Source of the DNA: a virus
Direction: 5' to 3' (one strand)
IMG/VR virus record: IMGVR_UViG_3300020182_000142
Location: 1-28,507 of that record
DNA: 28,507 nucleotides
Notes under the pieces: model-generated
What the model was told of the DNA's origin: nothing
Seen by the model: only the letters and a program-made list of their open reading frames with translations
Databases searched by the model: none
In this document: positions 18,219-23,233 of the stretch, one piece after another
Position numbering within the stretch: position 1 is the first letter of the stretch
Layout of the letters: each line of letters begins with the position of its first letter
Made by a program: the position numbers and the translations under genes

Positions 18219-18342
18219 ATTCCCTTCTCAGATCCCTGATAGTCGGAATCTTTCTTGCCGTGTGGTCAATAAAACCAGGGTCACGCGGGGCACTGAAAAC
18301 CAGAACCCCACCCTTGTATCCAAAATCACCTGCGTTTTTCAT
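18166..18342 (-). CDS. Small ORF overlapping terS
   Basis: This 58-codon frame starts at ATG 18342, overlaps the end of the upstream gene by 17 bases and overlaps the first 53 bases of terS in another frame. The product has a Gly-rich start (MKNAGDFGYKGGVLVFSAP) and a Trp/Arg/Gln-rich end (QQWWKRRRQWQ). It fills what would otherwise be a gap of about 107 bases between the upstream gene and terS. No family is recognised and the ribosome-binding site is weak. Confidence 0.45.
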   Translation of the reverse strand: MKNAGDFGYKGGVLVFSAPRDPGFIDHTARKIPTIRDLRREYAKKDRQQWWKRRRQWQ

Positions 18343-18496
18343 CTAGCCATTCTCTGTACCGCAAACCGCAATAATAACAATGATTATCACGGTTTGTCGT
18401 TACATCGGTATCCTTGATACGGCATTGATGCGTCCAATACTCGGTGATCACAAAGCCTTTGGCAATGTCTCTGACAATGGTCATCAGCTTGTACAT
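18326..18496 (-). CDS. Small Cys-containing protein
   Basis: The product is 56 residues from ATG 18496, which has AGGG about seven bases upstream. A start at 18526 inside the preceding gene would add 10 residues. The C-terminal half has HQC and HCYYC (C25, H39, C40, C43), a possible small zinc site, and a basic end (LDEKRR). It lies between the SSB-like gene and terS. Function is unknown; phage HNH proteins often sit near terminase genes, but this protein lacks the His and Asn pattern of an HNH nuclease. Confidence 0.55.
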   Translation of the reverse strand: MYKLMTIVRDIAKGFVITEYWTHQCRIKDTDVTTNRDNHCYYCGLRYREWLDEKRR

Positions 18497-18509
18497 ACCA
18501 AACCAAACC

Positions 18510-18752
18510 CTAGAAAGGGATTTCATCGTCGAAACCTTGGGCTGGCGCATCGGCTGGCGCAGCAGTAAGGCCGCGAGTACCATCATCCTCAAACAATGAC
18601 AACCAGATCTCACCTTCTTGGTTCGGAATAGGCAAAGACTCCAGCTTAACCCTGACCTTACCATCTCGCTCAAAGGCAACACCATGCTTGAGCCATACAG
18701 GCTTGTCCCGTCCTGGGACTTGTTTGGCTTGACTGACGTTATATCGTTTCAT
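18510..18752 (-). CDS. Small SSB-like protein with acidic DDEIPF tail
   Basis: The product is 80 residues from ATG 18752, with AGGAG eight bases upstream; the GTG at 18761 is less likely. The body (KPVWLKHGVAFERDGKVRVKL, then ESLPIPNQEGEIWLSL) is a compact beta-rich pattern found in small phage and plasmid proteins. The last six residues, DDEIPF, copy the acidic tip by which bacterial SSB recruits replication partners. A role in ssDNA binding or in recruiting host SSB partners fits the nearby initiator and recombination genes. Family membership is inferred. The start codon lies in an inverted repeat. Confidence 0.65.
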   Translation of the reverse strand: MKRYNVSQAKQVPGRDKPVWLKHGVAFERDGKVRVKLESLPIPNQEGEIWLSLFEDDGTRGLTAAPADAPAQGFDDEIPF

Positions 18753-18759
18753 GTGAAAC
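18746..18759 (-). promoter_or_regulatory. Inverted repeat over the start codon of the SSB-like gene
   Basis: GTTTCA and TGAAAC are perfect 6-bp complements separated by two bases, and the ATG at 18752-18750 lies in the repeat. In RNA it could hide the start codon weakly (the two-base loop is strained). In DNA it could be a half-site pair for a dimeric regulator. Confidence 0.35.
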
Positions 18760-19053
18760 ACTCCTCTTAGTTAGTGGACTTGCACTATGGCATGAAAATG
18801 CGATATCGGCAACCTTTTCATGAAAAACTGGAAAATACTGTTGTGAGGGGCAGCAGCGACGACGCAGGGGGGGTGGGGGCAAGGGGTGGGTCGCGCGCGC
18901 GGGCGTGGGTGCGCGTGTGCGCGCGGGCGCAGGCGTGTGGGCGGGTGCGCGTGCGTGTGCGCGGGCGTGCGCGTGGGGGTGGCATGTCTGCCTGTTGCGC
19001 CCAGGTGGCTCACATGACCCGATCCCATGCCCTCAACATGCCCTCAGAGGCTC
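18753..19053. other. Gene-free 301-base gap with G-rich, nearly A-free tract
   Basis: No convincing gene lies here; open frames across it are low-complexity Arg/Ala/Gly or Thr/His/Pro by-products of the base bias. Positions 18867-18890 hold four G runs of at least three (7, 5, 4 and 3) with short loops, a canonical quadruplex pattern on the + strand. Positions 18891-18980 contain 52 G, 23 C, 14 T and one A, with alternating purine-pyrimidine stretches (18909-18925 and 18945-18963) favourable to Z-DNA. The leftward transcript is correspondingly C-rich. At 19026-19046 CATGCCCTCA is repeated twice with an 11-bp period. The gap separates the initiator gene from the SSB-like gene. Confidence 0.8.
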
Positions 19054-19899
19054 TCAGGTTGGATCTGAGCGCTTTTTGATGCCAGCTAATAGCGACCTAG
19101 CCATAGGGTTCGGAACGCGCCTCAGAGAAGCTTTGACGATCTCCTCGAAGTATGCCACCGACCGAGGCCAGTCCTGTCGTTTCTCACGGCACTTGGCCGC
19201 TTGCTTGCCCAGCAGGTGCCGCCATTCAGCTTCCAACAACCCGTGACTGATCCAGGTCGACATCATCGCTTGATCACGCTCACTGATTGTCCTGTGCTGT
19301 CCAAGAGTGTCAGCAGTTCGAAGAAAGTGATTACAGTAAACTTTAACCATGATCTTAAAGTCATCGTTATACCCCGTTAGTGTCTCGTTTAGTGCAACCT
19401 CTGACATTGCAGGTTGCGCAACCTCAGAAGTTGCACCTGGCGCTTCAGAAGTTGCACCTGATACGGATTCACCTGCAACCCTAGAAGTTGCACCTGCAAC
19501 CCCAGAGATTGCACCTGATTCTTCGCTTAAGGCTATCTGATGGGCGGCTGTTTGGGTGCTGTAAGCCTCTTCCTCAGTGGTCACATCGGGATCATATATG
19601 ACCTTGACGGAGCTTGTTTTCTGATCCTTGTACCGCTTCCTGGCGTGCACCCAGTAACCCAGGTCGAACAGAAGCTTCAGTTGCTTATTGACAGCCTGGC
19701 GCGATATGCCCAGGTCAGCCGCTAGCCGGTCCTGACTGACAAAGGTTACGCCGTTCCTGTCGACATACGAGCACAGCGCAGCGAGCACGTGGAGCGCCCT
19801 GGTGCGGTTTATGCGCTTATCCATCACAGCGTTAAACGGCAAGATCGAATACTTCCTAAGATCTTTTGGTTTGATGTCATCCGGTCTCACGGCAGCCAC
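19054..19899 (-). CDS. Replication initiator, lambda O-like
   Basis: The product is 281 residues, probably from GTG 19899 (GTG 19890, overlapping the upstream stop as GTGA, is the alternative; neither has a good ribosome-binding site). The N-terminal 110 residues are a winged-helix DNA-binding domain (LRKYSILPFNAVMDKRINRT, GVTFVSQDRLAADLGISRQAVNKQLKLL, GYWVHARKRYKD). Residues about 125-175 are a repetitive Gly/Ala/Ser/Val linker (GATSEVA-type units). A separate helical C-terminal domain follows (GYNDDFKIMVKVYCNHFLRTAD to the end). This three-part plan, with the repeats of the linker at DNA level resembling iterons, is that of lambda O, which binds its own gene and recruits helicase loading. 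No helicase loader or helicase is recognised nearby. Confidence 0.7.
   Translation of the reverse strand: MAAVRPDDIKPKDLRKYSILPFNAVMDKRINRTRALHVLAALCSYVDRNGVTFVSQDRLAADLGISRQAVNKQLKLLFDLGYWVHARKRYKDQKTSSVKVIYDPDVTTEEEAYSTQTAAHQIALSEESGAISGVAGATSRVAGESVSGATSEAPGATSEVAQPAMSEVALNETLTGYNDDFKIMVKVYCNHFLRTADTLGQHRTISERDQAMMSTWISHGLLEAEWRHLLGKQAAKCREKRQDWPRSVAYFEEIVKASLRRVPNPMARSLLAGIKKRSDPT
19321..19375. other. AT-rich stretch beside the iteron-like repeats (candidate unwinding element)
   Basis: The 60 bases 19321-19380 hold only 20 G or C, against more than half in the flanking parts of this gene. It lies about 25 bp beyond the last repeat in the coding direction of the initiator, the side on which lambda has its AT-rich unwinding region. 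It also encodes the start of the C-terminal domain (DDFKIMVKVYC). Confidence 0.5.
19400..19520. repeat. Iteron-like repeats inside the initiator gene (candidate origin)
   Basis: The motif AGAAGTTGCACCTG recurs with CACCTG boxes at 19434, 19455, 19470, 19491 and 19512, that is at spacings of 21, 15, 21 and 21 bp. A degenerate copy (CTCTGACATTGCAGG) starts near 19400. Spacings are multiples of three because the repeats encode the linker of the initiator. The units at 19424-19439 and 19445-19460 match over 16 bases. They resemble the O-binding iterons of lambda in size, number and location. Confidence 0.65.
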
Positions 19900-20210
19900 C
19901 GCTGCCGGAGCAGTGCATTCGCGTCCGCCCGGACCCTCAGCTTGGCGTATGACTGCGACCCGCCGACGACGACCTGGCCCAGCTTGTCTATGCCATCCAG
20001 CACGCCCCTGGTAATCATCTGTTCGACCATGTTGCGGGTGTGCCAGTTCGGCAGCCCTACAACCCGCGCCATCTCATTCAAGGTGAACAGCCCCGACTGC
20101 CCGAGGTCACTACCCAGCAGCGCCGCCTTAACTTTTTGGTATTCAGCCTCGCGCTGAATCAGTGCCGTGATCGTGTTGGCGTGCTCGGCCTTTTTCTGTT
20201 TCCCGCTCAT
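19887..20210 (-). CDS. Winged-helix DNA-binding protein
   Basis: The product is 107 residues with GAGGGG before ATG 20210. An N-terminal helix rich in charged residues is followed by LGQSGLFTLNEMARVVGLPNWHTRNMVEQMITRGVLDGIDK, which reads as a winged helix-turn-helix (recognition helix around WHTRNMVEQM), and a short basic tail. It overlaps the initiator start by a few bases, so the two are likely made together. It may be a cofactor in origin binding or a regulator; I cannot assign a family. Confidence 0.65.
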   Translation of the reverse strand: MSGKQKKAEHANTITALIQREAEYQKVKAALLGSDLGQSGLFTLNEMARVVGLPNWHTRNMVEQMITRGVLDGIDKLGQVVVGGSQSYAKLRVRADANALLRQRWLP

Positions 20211-20219
20211 TGTTTCCCC

Positions 20220-20615
20220 TCACCAATTCAATCTGATTTCGACCCTCGCCAGGTCTCCGTATCGTTTCTCGGCGCTGATCATGTGTACCTGCTGGTCGTC
20301 GAGGTACGCCGCTTCGTTCATCCCATCAAGGCAAATCTTGATCACGTTGTCGACATCGGGCCTGGTCGGCATGATATCGCCTCGAGCAGCTGCCGCCTGT
20401 TGCGCTTTCGGCCACGACTTCGGGATGCCATAAACCGCAATAATATCAACCTGGACGTTTACCTCAATCGGCTCGCTGATTACCTCCCGCGCAGCCGCCG
20501 CAATCAGCCGCTCATACTGCAATGTCGATGACGGCGTGAATACCCGACCCCTGGCAAACCTGGGCCGACCCTTCGCCTTTGGCTGACCTGGTATGACGAT
20601 CAGAGCCTCAGGCAT
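20220..20615 (-). CDS. rusA: RusA-type Holliday junction resolvase
   Basis: The product is 131 residues from ATG 20615, which overlaps the upstream stop codon; a GTG at 20639 would add eight residues. The order ALIVIPGQPKAKGRPR at the N-terminus, then RPDVDNVIKICLDGMN and YLDDQQVHMISAEK (residues about 80-110) carries the conserved Asp residues and basic residues of RusA. It would cut four-way junctions formed during phage recombination or replication, resolving branches before packaging. It fits functionally with RecT and the YqaJ nuclease on the opposite strand. Confidence 0.92.
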   Translation of the reverse strand: MPEALIVIPGQPKAKGRPRFARGRVFTPSSTLQYERLIAAAAREVISEPIEVNVQVDIIAVYGIPKSWPKAQQAAAARGDIMPTRPDVDNVIKICLDGMNEAAYLDDQQVHMISAEKRYGDLARVEIRLNW

Positions 20616-20814
20616 TACGGTTAATCCAGTCGCTGACACTGCCCTGGTTTGCGGGTTCCTGCCCTAGTCCCTGGCGCAATAAATCGACCACCACGGCGGC
20701 CTTTGATTGCTCCCTGGCGACCGATTGCGCTTCGATTTCGGCCAATAGATCACTGGGACACCGAAAAAAAAGCGGTTTTAACTCATTGTTTTTGTTAGCC
20801 TTTTGGTGTTTCAT
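20608..20814 (-). CDS. Ribbon-helix-helix regulator
   Basis: The product is 68 residues and is the first gene of the leftward unit. After a basic start (MKHQKANKNNE), LKPLFFRCPSDLLAEIEAQSVAREQSKAAVVVDLLRQGL has a short beta strand and two helices, the RHH/CopG fold. Such dimeric proteins usually control their own promoter. The overlapping divergent promoters and an 8-bp palindrome lie about 45 bases upstream, so it is a good candidate for the early switch regulator. The ribosome-binding site is weak (AAGTGA). Confidence 0.72.
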   Translation of the reverse strand: MKHQKANKNNELKPLFFRCPSDLLAEIEAQSVAREQSKAAVVVDLLRQGLGQEPANQGSVSDWINRNA

Positions 20815-20846
20815 TAAATTATTTTCACTTTTTTTGGATTTAGGGG

Positions 20847-20875
20847 TTGACTCTAAGCGATATCGGACTTAAATT
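20847..20875 (+). promoter_or_regulatory. Rightward early promoter
   Basis: TTGACT (20847-20852), a 17-bp spacer and TAAATT (20870-20875) match a host sigma70 promoter. The first rightward gene starts 40 bases downstream of the -10 box. The spacer contains the perfect palindrome CGATATCG (20858-20865), a possible operator. Confidence 0.7.
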
Positions 20876-20878
20876 CAA
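20850..20878 (-). promoter_or_regulatory. Leftward promoter overlapping the rightward one
   Basis: On the - strand TTGAAT (20873-20878), a 17-bp spacer and TAGAGT (20850-20855) form a second sigma70-like promoter on almost the same bases as the rightward promoter. It would start the ribbon-helix-helix gene about 36 bases downstream. The two promoters could not be occupied by polymerase at once. Confidence 0.55.
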
Positions 20879-20914
20879 TACCGGAATCAATTAAACACAC
20901 ACACGGAGCAGCAC

Positions 20915-21073
20915 ATGACAACAGCAAGACTTTACAACGCAGCCAAGGCCCAGCAGGTAGACGGTAAGAAAATGATCCTTGAATTATCTGACGGCCAGCG
21001 CTTCAACGTCAAAGGCACCCGCGAAGCAAACAAGCTTTGCGCCGAGTTAAACGCCAAGCCCTGGAATTTCTAG
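20915..21073 (+). CDS. Small early protein
   Basis: The product is 52 residues, the first gene of the rightward unit, with GGAG seven bases before ATG 20915. The sequence (MTTARLYNAAKAQQVDGKKM, ILELSDGQRFNVKGTREANKL, ending AKPWNF) suggests a small beta-alpha protein. The position right behind the early promoter suggests an early host-takeover protein. No family is recognised. Confidence 0.65.
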   Translation: MTTARLYNAAKAQQVDGKKMILELSDGQRFNVKGTREANKLCAELNAKPWNF

Positions 21074-21118
21074 GGCTTCACTCAACCACCAAATCAAATC
21101 AAACCAGGAGCGACACAC

Positions 21119-21406
21119 ATGGCAACAATCACCAAGAAAGCAGCAAACCGAATTAACGAACTTTTATCAGACGTCAGCCTTTACAAGACACTCGGCAACA
21201 TGAGCTCAGGAGATAGCAGCGGCGATTATTACCGCCATGCTTACAGAGAAGGTACCGCGATTCGCGCCCTGTTCGTGGAGTTCGGGATCGAGACAGGCGC
21301 TCTGAGTTACTTCACAGAGGAGTGCATCGAACGCCTGAAGATGAAGGCCGATGCAGCACTTAAGGCAAGACTCGATGCAGAACTCGAAGCAGAAATGCAA
21401 GCCTAA
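21119..21406 (+). CDS. Early protein of unknown function
   Basis: The product is 95 residues with AGGAG before ATG 21119. It is mostly helical, with an N-terminal basic helix (KKAANRINELLSDV), a middle part with Gly/Ser and Tyr (SSGDSSGDYYRHAYREG), and a Glu/Ala-rich C-terminal helix (MKADAALKARLDAELEAEMQ). No family is recognised. Its TAA stop is directly followed by the first hammerhead ribozyme. Confidence 0.7.
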   Translation: MATITKKAANRINELLSDVSLYKTLGNMSSGDSSGDYYRHAYREGTAIRALFVEFGIETGALSYFTEECIERLKMKADAALKARLDAELEAEMQA

Positions 21407-21457
21407 CCCACTGACGAGGCCCCGTGACAGGGGCCGAAACGCCGCAAGGCGTCTGGG
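21407..21457 (+). ncRNA. Type I hammerhead ribozyme 1
   Basis: All hammerhead parts are present in order. Stem I 5' strand is CCCA (21407-21410) and the core box CTGACGA (21411-21417). Stem II is GGCCCC/GGGGCC (21418-21423, 21430-21435) with loop GTGACA, followed by GAAA (21436-21439). Stem III is CGCC/GGCG with a GCAA loop (21440-21451), closed next to the core by A21439-T21452. The cleavage triplet is GTC (21451-21453) and stem I 3' strand TGGG (21454-21457). Cleavage is expected between 21453 and 21454. It lies between two genes, leaving a 33-nt leader with a good ribosome-binding site on the ArdC message. Every conserved core base is as expected. Confidence 0.93.
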
Positions 21458-21486
21458 AAGTCAAACACAAACCAGGAGCGAGACAC

Positions 21487-22350
21487 ATGAAAACAGATGT
21501 TTACCAGGAAGTAACCAACCAGGTCGTCGAGATGATGGAGACAGCCGGCGCCAATTGGATCAAGCCCTTCGAAGCGCTGGCGGGCGGTATGCCAATGAAT
21601 GCAACGACTGGCAACGAGTACCGAGGAATCAATGTGCTATTGCTGGCAATGGCTGGCGGTCAGCATTGGGCCAGCTTCAAGCAATGGCAGACGAAAGGCG
21701 CCCAGGTTCGCAAGGGCGAGAAAGGAACGCGCATTGTGTTCTTCAAGATGCTAGAACGCGAGAACGCCAAGGGCGGCACCGATAAGTTTCCGATGATCCG
21801 CTATTCAACCGTATTCAGCGCCGACCAGGTCGACGGATGGGACGCACCAGCAGCCCCAGAGCGCCCCGTCTCAGCCGTTGAGGCCATCGCAGCCGCCGAT
21901 GCCTGGGTTGAGGCTACCGGCGCCGAGGTACGATTCAACGACCACGGCCGATGCTTTTACTCACCAGGCCAGGACTTTATCAGCATGTCTCAGCCGTCAA
22001 GCTTTACCGCAACGCCTACCAGCACACAGAGCGAACTGTACTATGCGACTTTGCTTCATGAGCTGACGCACTGGACCGGCTCAGAGCACCGCCTGGCGCG
22101 CACCAAGGGCAAGCGCTTTGGCGATGATGCCTACGCAATGGAGGAATTAGTCGCCGAGCTTGGCGCCGCTATGCAATGCGTAATGCTTGGCGTCACCAAT
22201 GAACCACGCGAGGATCACGCGCACTACCTCAACGGATGGCTTACAGCCTTGAAAGGTGACAAGCGCCTAATATTCACCGCCGCAGCCGAAGCCCAGAAAG
22301 CTTGCGACTTCATCAAAAACCTACAGCAGAGCGCGGCAGCAGCCGCGTAA
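21487..22350 (+). CDS. ArdC-like antirestriction protein
   Basis: The product is 287 residues from ATG 21487 after CCAGGAG; the upstream in-frame GTG at 21424 is inside the ribozyme and rejected. The N-terminal domain (TNQVVEMMETAGANWIKPFEALAGGMPMNATTGNEYRGINVLLL, KQWQTKGAQVRKGEKGTRIVFFK) is the ssDNA-binding ArdC N domain. The C-terminal domain is a zincin-like metallopeptidase fold with HELTHW (HExxH, around residue 191) and the downstream Glu region (AMEELVAELGAAM). Plasmid ArdC protects incoming DNA from restriction. Its early position fits defence of the entering genome. It is the main gene between the two ribozymes. Confidence 0.9.
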   Translation: MKTDVYQEVTNQVVEMMETAGANWIKPFEALAGGMPMNATTGNEYRGINVLLLAMAGGQHWASFKQWQTKGAQVRKGEKGTRIVFFKMLERENAKGGTDKFPMIRYSTVFSADQVDGWDAPAAPERPVSAVEAIAAADAWVEATGAEVRFNDHGRCFYSPGQDFISMSQPSSFTATPTSTQSELYYATLLHELTHWTGSEHRLARTKGKRFGDDAYAMEELVAELGAAMQCVMLGVTNEPREDHAHYLNGWLTALKGDKRLIFTAAAEAQKACDFIKNLQQSAAAAA

Positions 22351-22382
22351 CGCAACCCTAAACCAAACCAGGAGCACTAACC

Positions 22383-22631
22383 ATGAGCGATCAATTAAAA
22401 CTTATTCTCAGCTACCGCAAGAACGAAGGAACAGAGCGCAAGCCTGTTTGGGGCGAATGGAATTGGGATTCCTATTCTCCGATCGACAGCGTCGACGGCA
22501 TTGTCACAATCACCCAGAAATACAACTGGGAGCGCGAAGTTTACCGGGACTTAGATTGGAAGCTAGAGGCCGGTTACCTGGCCCCTAATGGTAAGACCAC
22601 CCAGGCTGAGATCGTTTATCAACCCTGCTGA
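22383..22631 (+). CDS. Small early protein of unknown function
   Basis: The product is 82 residues with CAGGAG before ATG 22383. It is rich in Trp, Tyr and charged residues (KPVWGEWNWDSYSP, KYNWEREVYRDLDWKLEAGY) and looks beta-rich. No family is recognised. Its TGA stop (22629-22631) is part of the CTGATGA box of the second hammerhead ribozyme, and its last codons form one strand of ribozyme stem I. Confidence 0.7.
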   Translation: MSDQLKLILSYRKNEGTERKPVWGEWNWDSYSPIDSVDGIVTITQKYNWEREVYRDLDWKLEAGYLAPNGKTTQAEIVYQPC

Positions 22632-22678
22632 TGAGATCCAGTGGTACGGATCGAAACGCCGTGAGGCGTCCAGGAAAC
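22614..22678 (+). ncRNA. Type I hammerhead ribozyme 2
   Basis: Stem I 5' strand is CCTG (22624-22627) and the core box CTGATGA (22628-22634). Stem II is GATCC/GGATC (22635-22639, 22648-22652) with an eight-base loop, followed by GAAA (22653-22656). Stem III is CGCC/GGCG with a GTGA loop (22657-22668), closed by A22656-T22669. Cleavage triplet is GTC with cleavage between 22670 and 22671; stem I 3' strand is CAGG (22671-22674). Stem I can extend by GTTT/AAAC (22614-22617, 22675-22678) across a six-base bulge, where type I ribozymes usually have loop contacts. It leaves a 27-nt leader on the next gene. The same 51-nt design as ribozyme 1 with different stem II and stem I sequences shows covariation. 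Confidence 0.95.
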
Positions 22679-22697
22679 CAACAGAGGAGTGAGACCA

Positions 22698-22940
22698 ATG
22701 TTCGAGACAGAAACCTACCGTATCCCGCACTTTGCCATCGTGGCGCTACTGTATGACGATTACAGCGGCATTCAAGACGATGACGAGGCATTCGTCGACA
22801 ACCTGCAATCCTGGCTTGACGAAGAGCATGGCGCGGGCCAGTGGCATATTGGGGATGTATCCGAGCCTTACCATGGCCGCGCTGATTTTGAGCGCATCCT
22901 GGGAGAGATCTGCAACGTCAGCATCGAGGTGCGAATATGA
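22698..22940 (+). CDS. Conserved small phage protein
   Basis: The product is 80 residues from ATG 22698, preceded by GAGGAG; a GTG at 22689 is less likely. The sequence (YRIPHFAIVALLYDDYSGIQDDDEAFVDNLQSWLDEE, ending in a short beta segment) is acidic. Proteins with the pattern aIvaLeYgDySGLsDeDe...ld occur in many phage early regions without a known function. It is the first gene after ribozyme 2 and overlaps the next gene as ATGA. Confidence 0.65.
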   Translation: MFETETYRIPHFAIVALLYDDYSGIQDDDEAFVDNLQSWLDEEHGAGQWHIGDVSEPYHGRADFERILGEICNVSIEVRI

Positions 22941-23125
22941 ATAACTTGCAGAAGATCGCCACCGCAGCCGCGGTGATCGTCGCCGCAGTTGCGGTGTTAT
23001 GGATCGGATCGGAAGATTACGAGCACCAGGTCGCAGAGCACGCGCGATATATTCAGGATGTGTGCGCCGGATATCATCCCGACTACCTGGGCGCAAAACC
23101 AAATTGCCAGGAGGTAAACCGATAA
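22937..23125 (+). CDS. Small single-span membrane protein
   Basis: The product is 62 residues, with its ATG overlapping the previous stop. Residues 6-24 (KIATAAAVIVAAVAVLWIG) form one clear membrane span. The C-terminal part is soluble (YEHQVAEHARYIQDVCAGYHPDY) with two Cys. Small membrane proteins with an HYxxxVcxGxhPDY-like tail are common in phage early regions, function unknown. It is unlikely to be the holin because it is far from the lysis genes. Confidence 0.65.
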   Translation: MNNLQKIATAAAVIVAAVAVLWIGSEDYEHQVAEHARYIQDVCAGYHPDYLGAKPNCQEVNR

Positions 23126-23233
23126 TTTTTGGCCTGACCTTTCTAGTGTGTTAAAGCCGGCCTGAACAGGAAAGTATAACTGACACCGAGCGGATGCAAG
23201 GCCGCACCAACTTAAACCAGAGGAGCGAAAACG
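23126..23233 (+). other. 108-base gap with possible RNA structure
   Basis: No gene fits here. GGCC with inner CTTT pairs with AAAG and GGCC (about 23131-23163), giving an interrupted stem. A second hairpin GCGG/CCGC lies near 23190-23205. A TATAAC box near 23176 could be a -10 element but has no good -35. AGAGGAG before the YqaJ gene ends the gap. No hammerhead core is present, although it has the same kind of position as the two ribozyme gaps. Confidence 0.4.

Noticed and set aside
18774-19079. Arg/Ala/Gly-rich or Thr/His/Pro-rich protein across the G-rich tract
   Set aside because: The frames stay open only because the tract lacks A; composition is unlike any protein and there is no ribosome-binding site.
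19400-19520. CRISPR array
   Set aside because: Repeats are 14-16 bp at about 21 bp, in frame inside a gene, without spacers of constant unique sequence or cas genes.
21424-21486. Upstream in-frame GTG start for the ArdC gene
   Set aside because: The GTG lies in the stem II loop of the hammerhead and has no ribosome-binding site; ATG 21487 has CCAGGAG at good spacing and begins the conserved domain.
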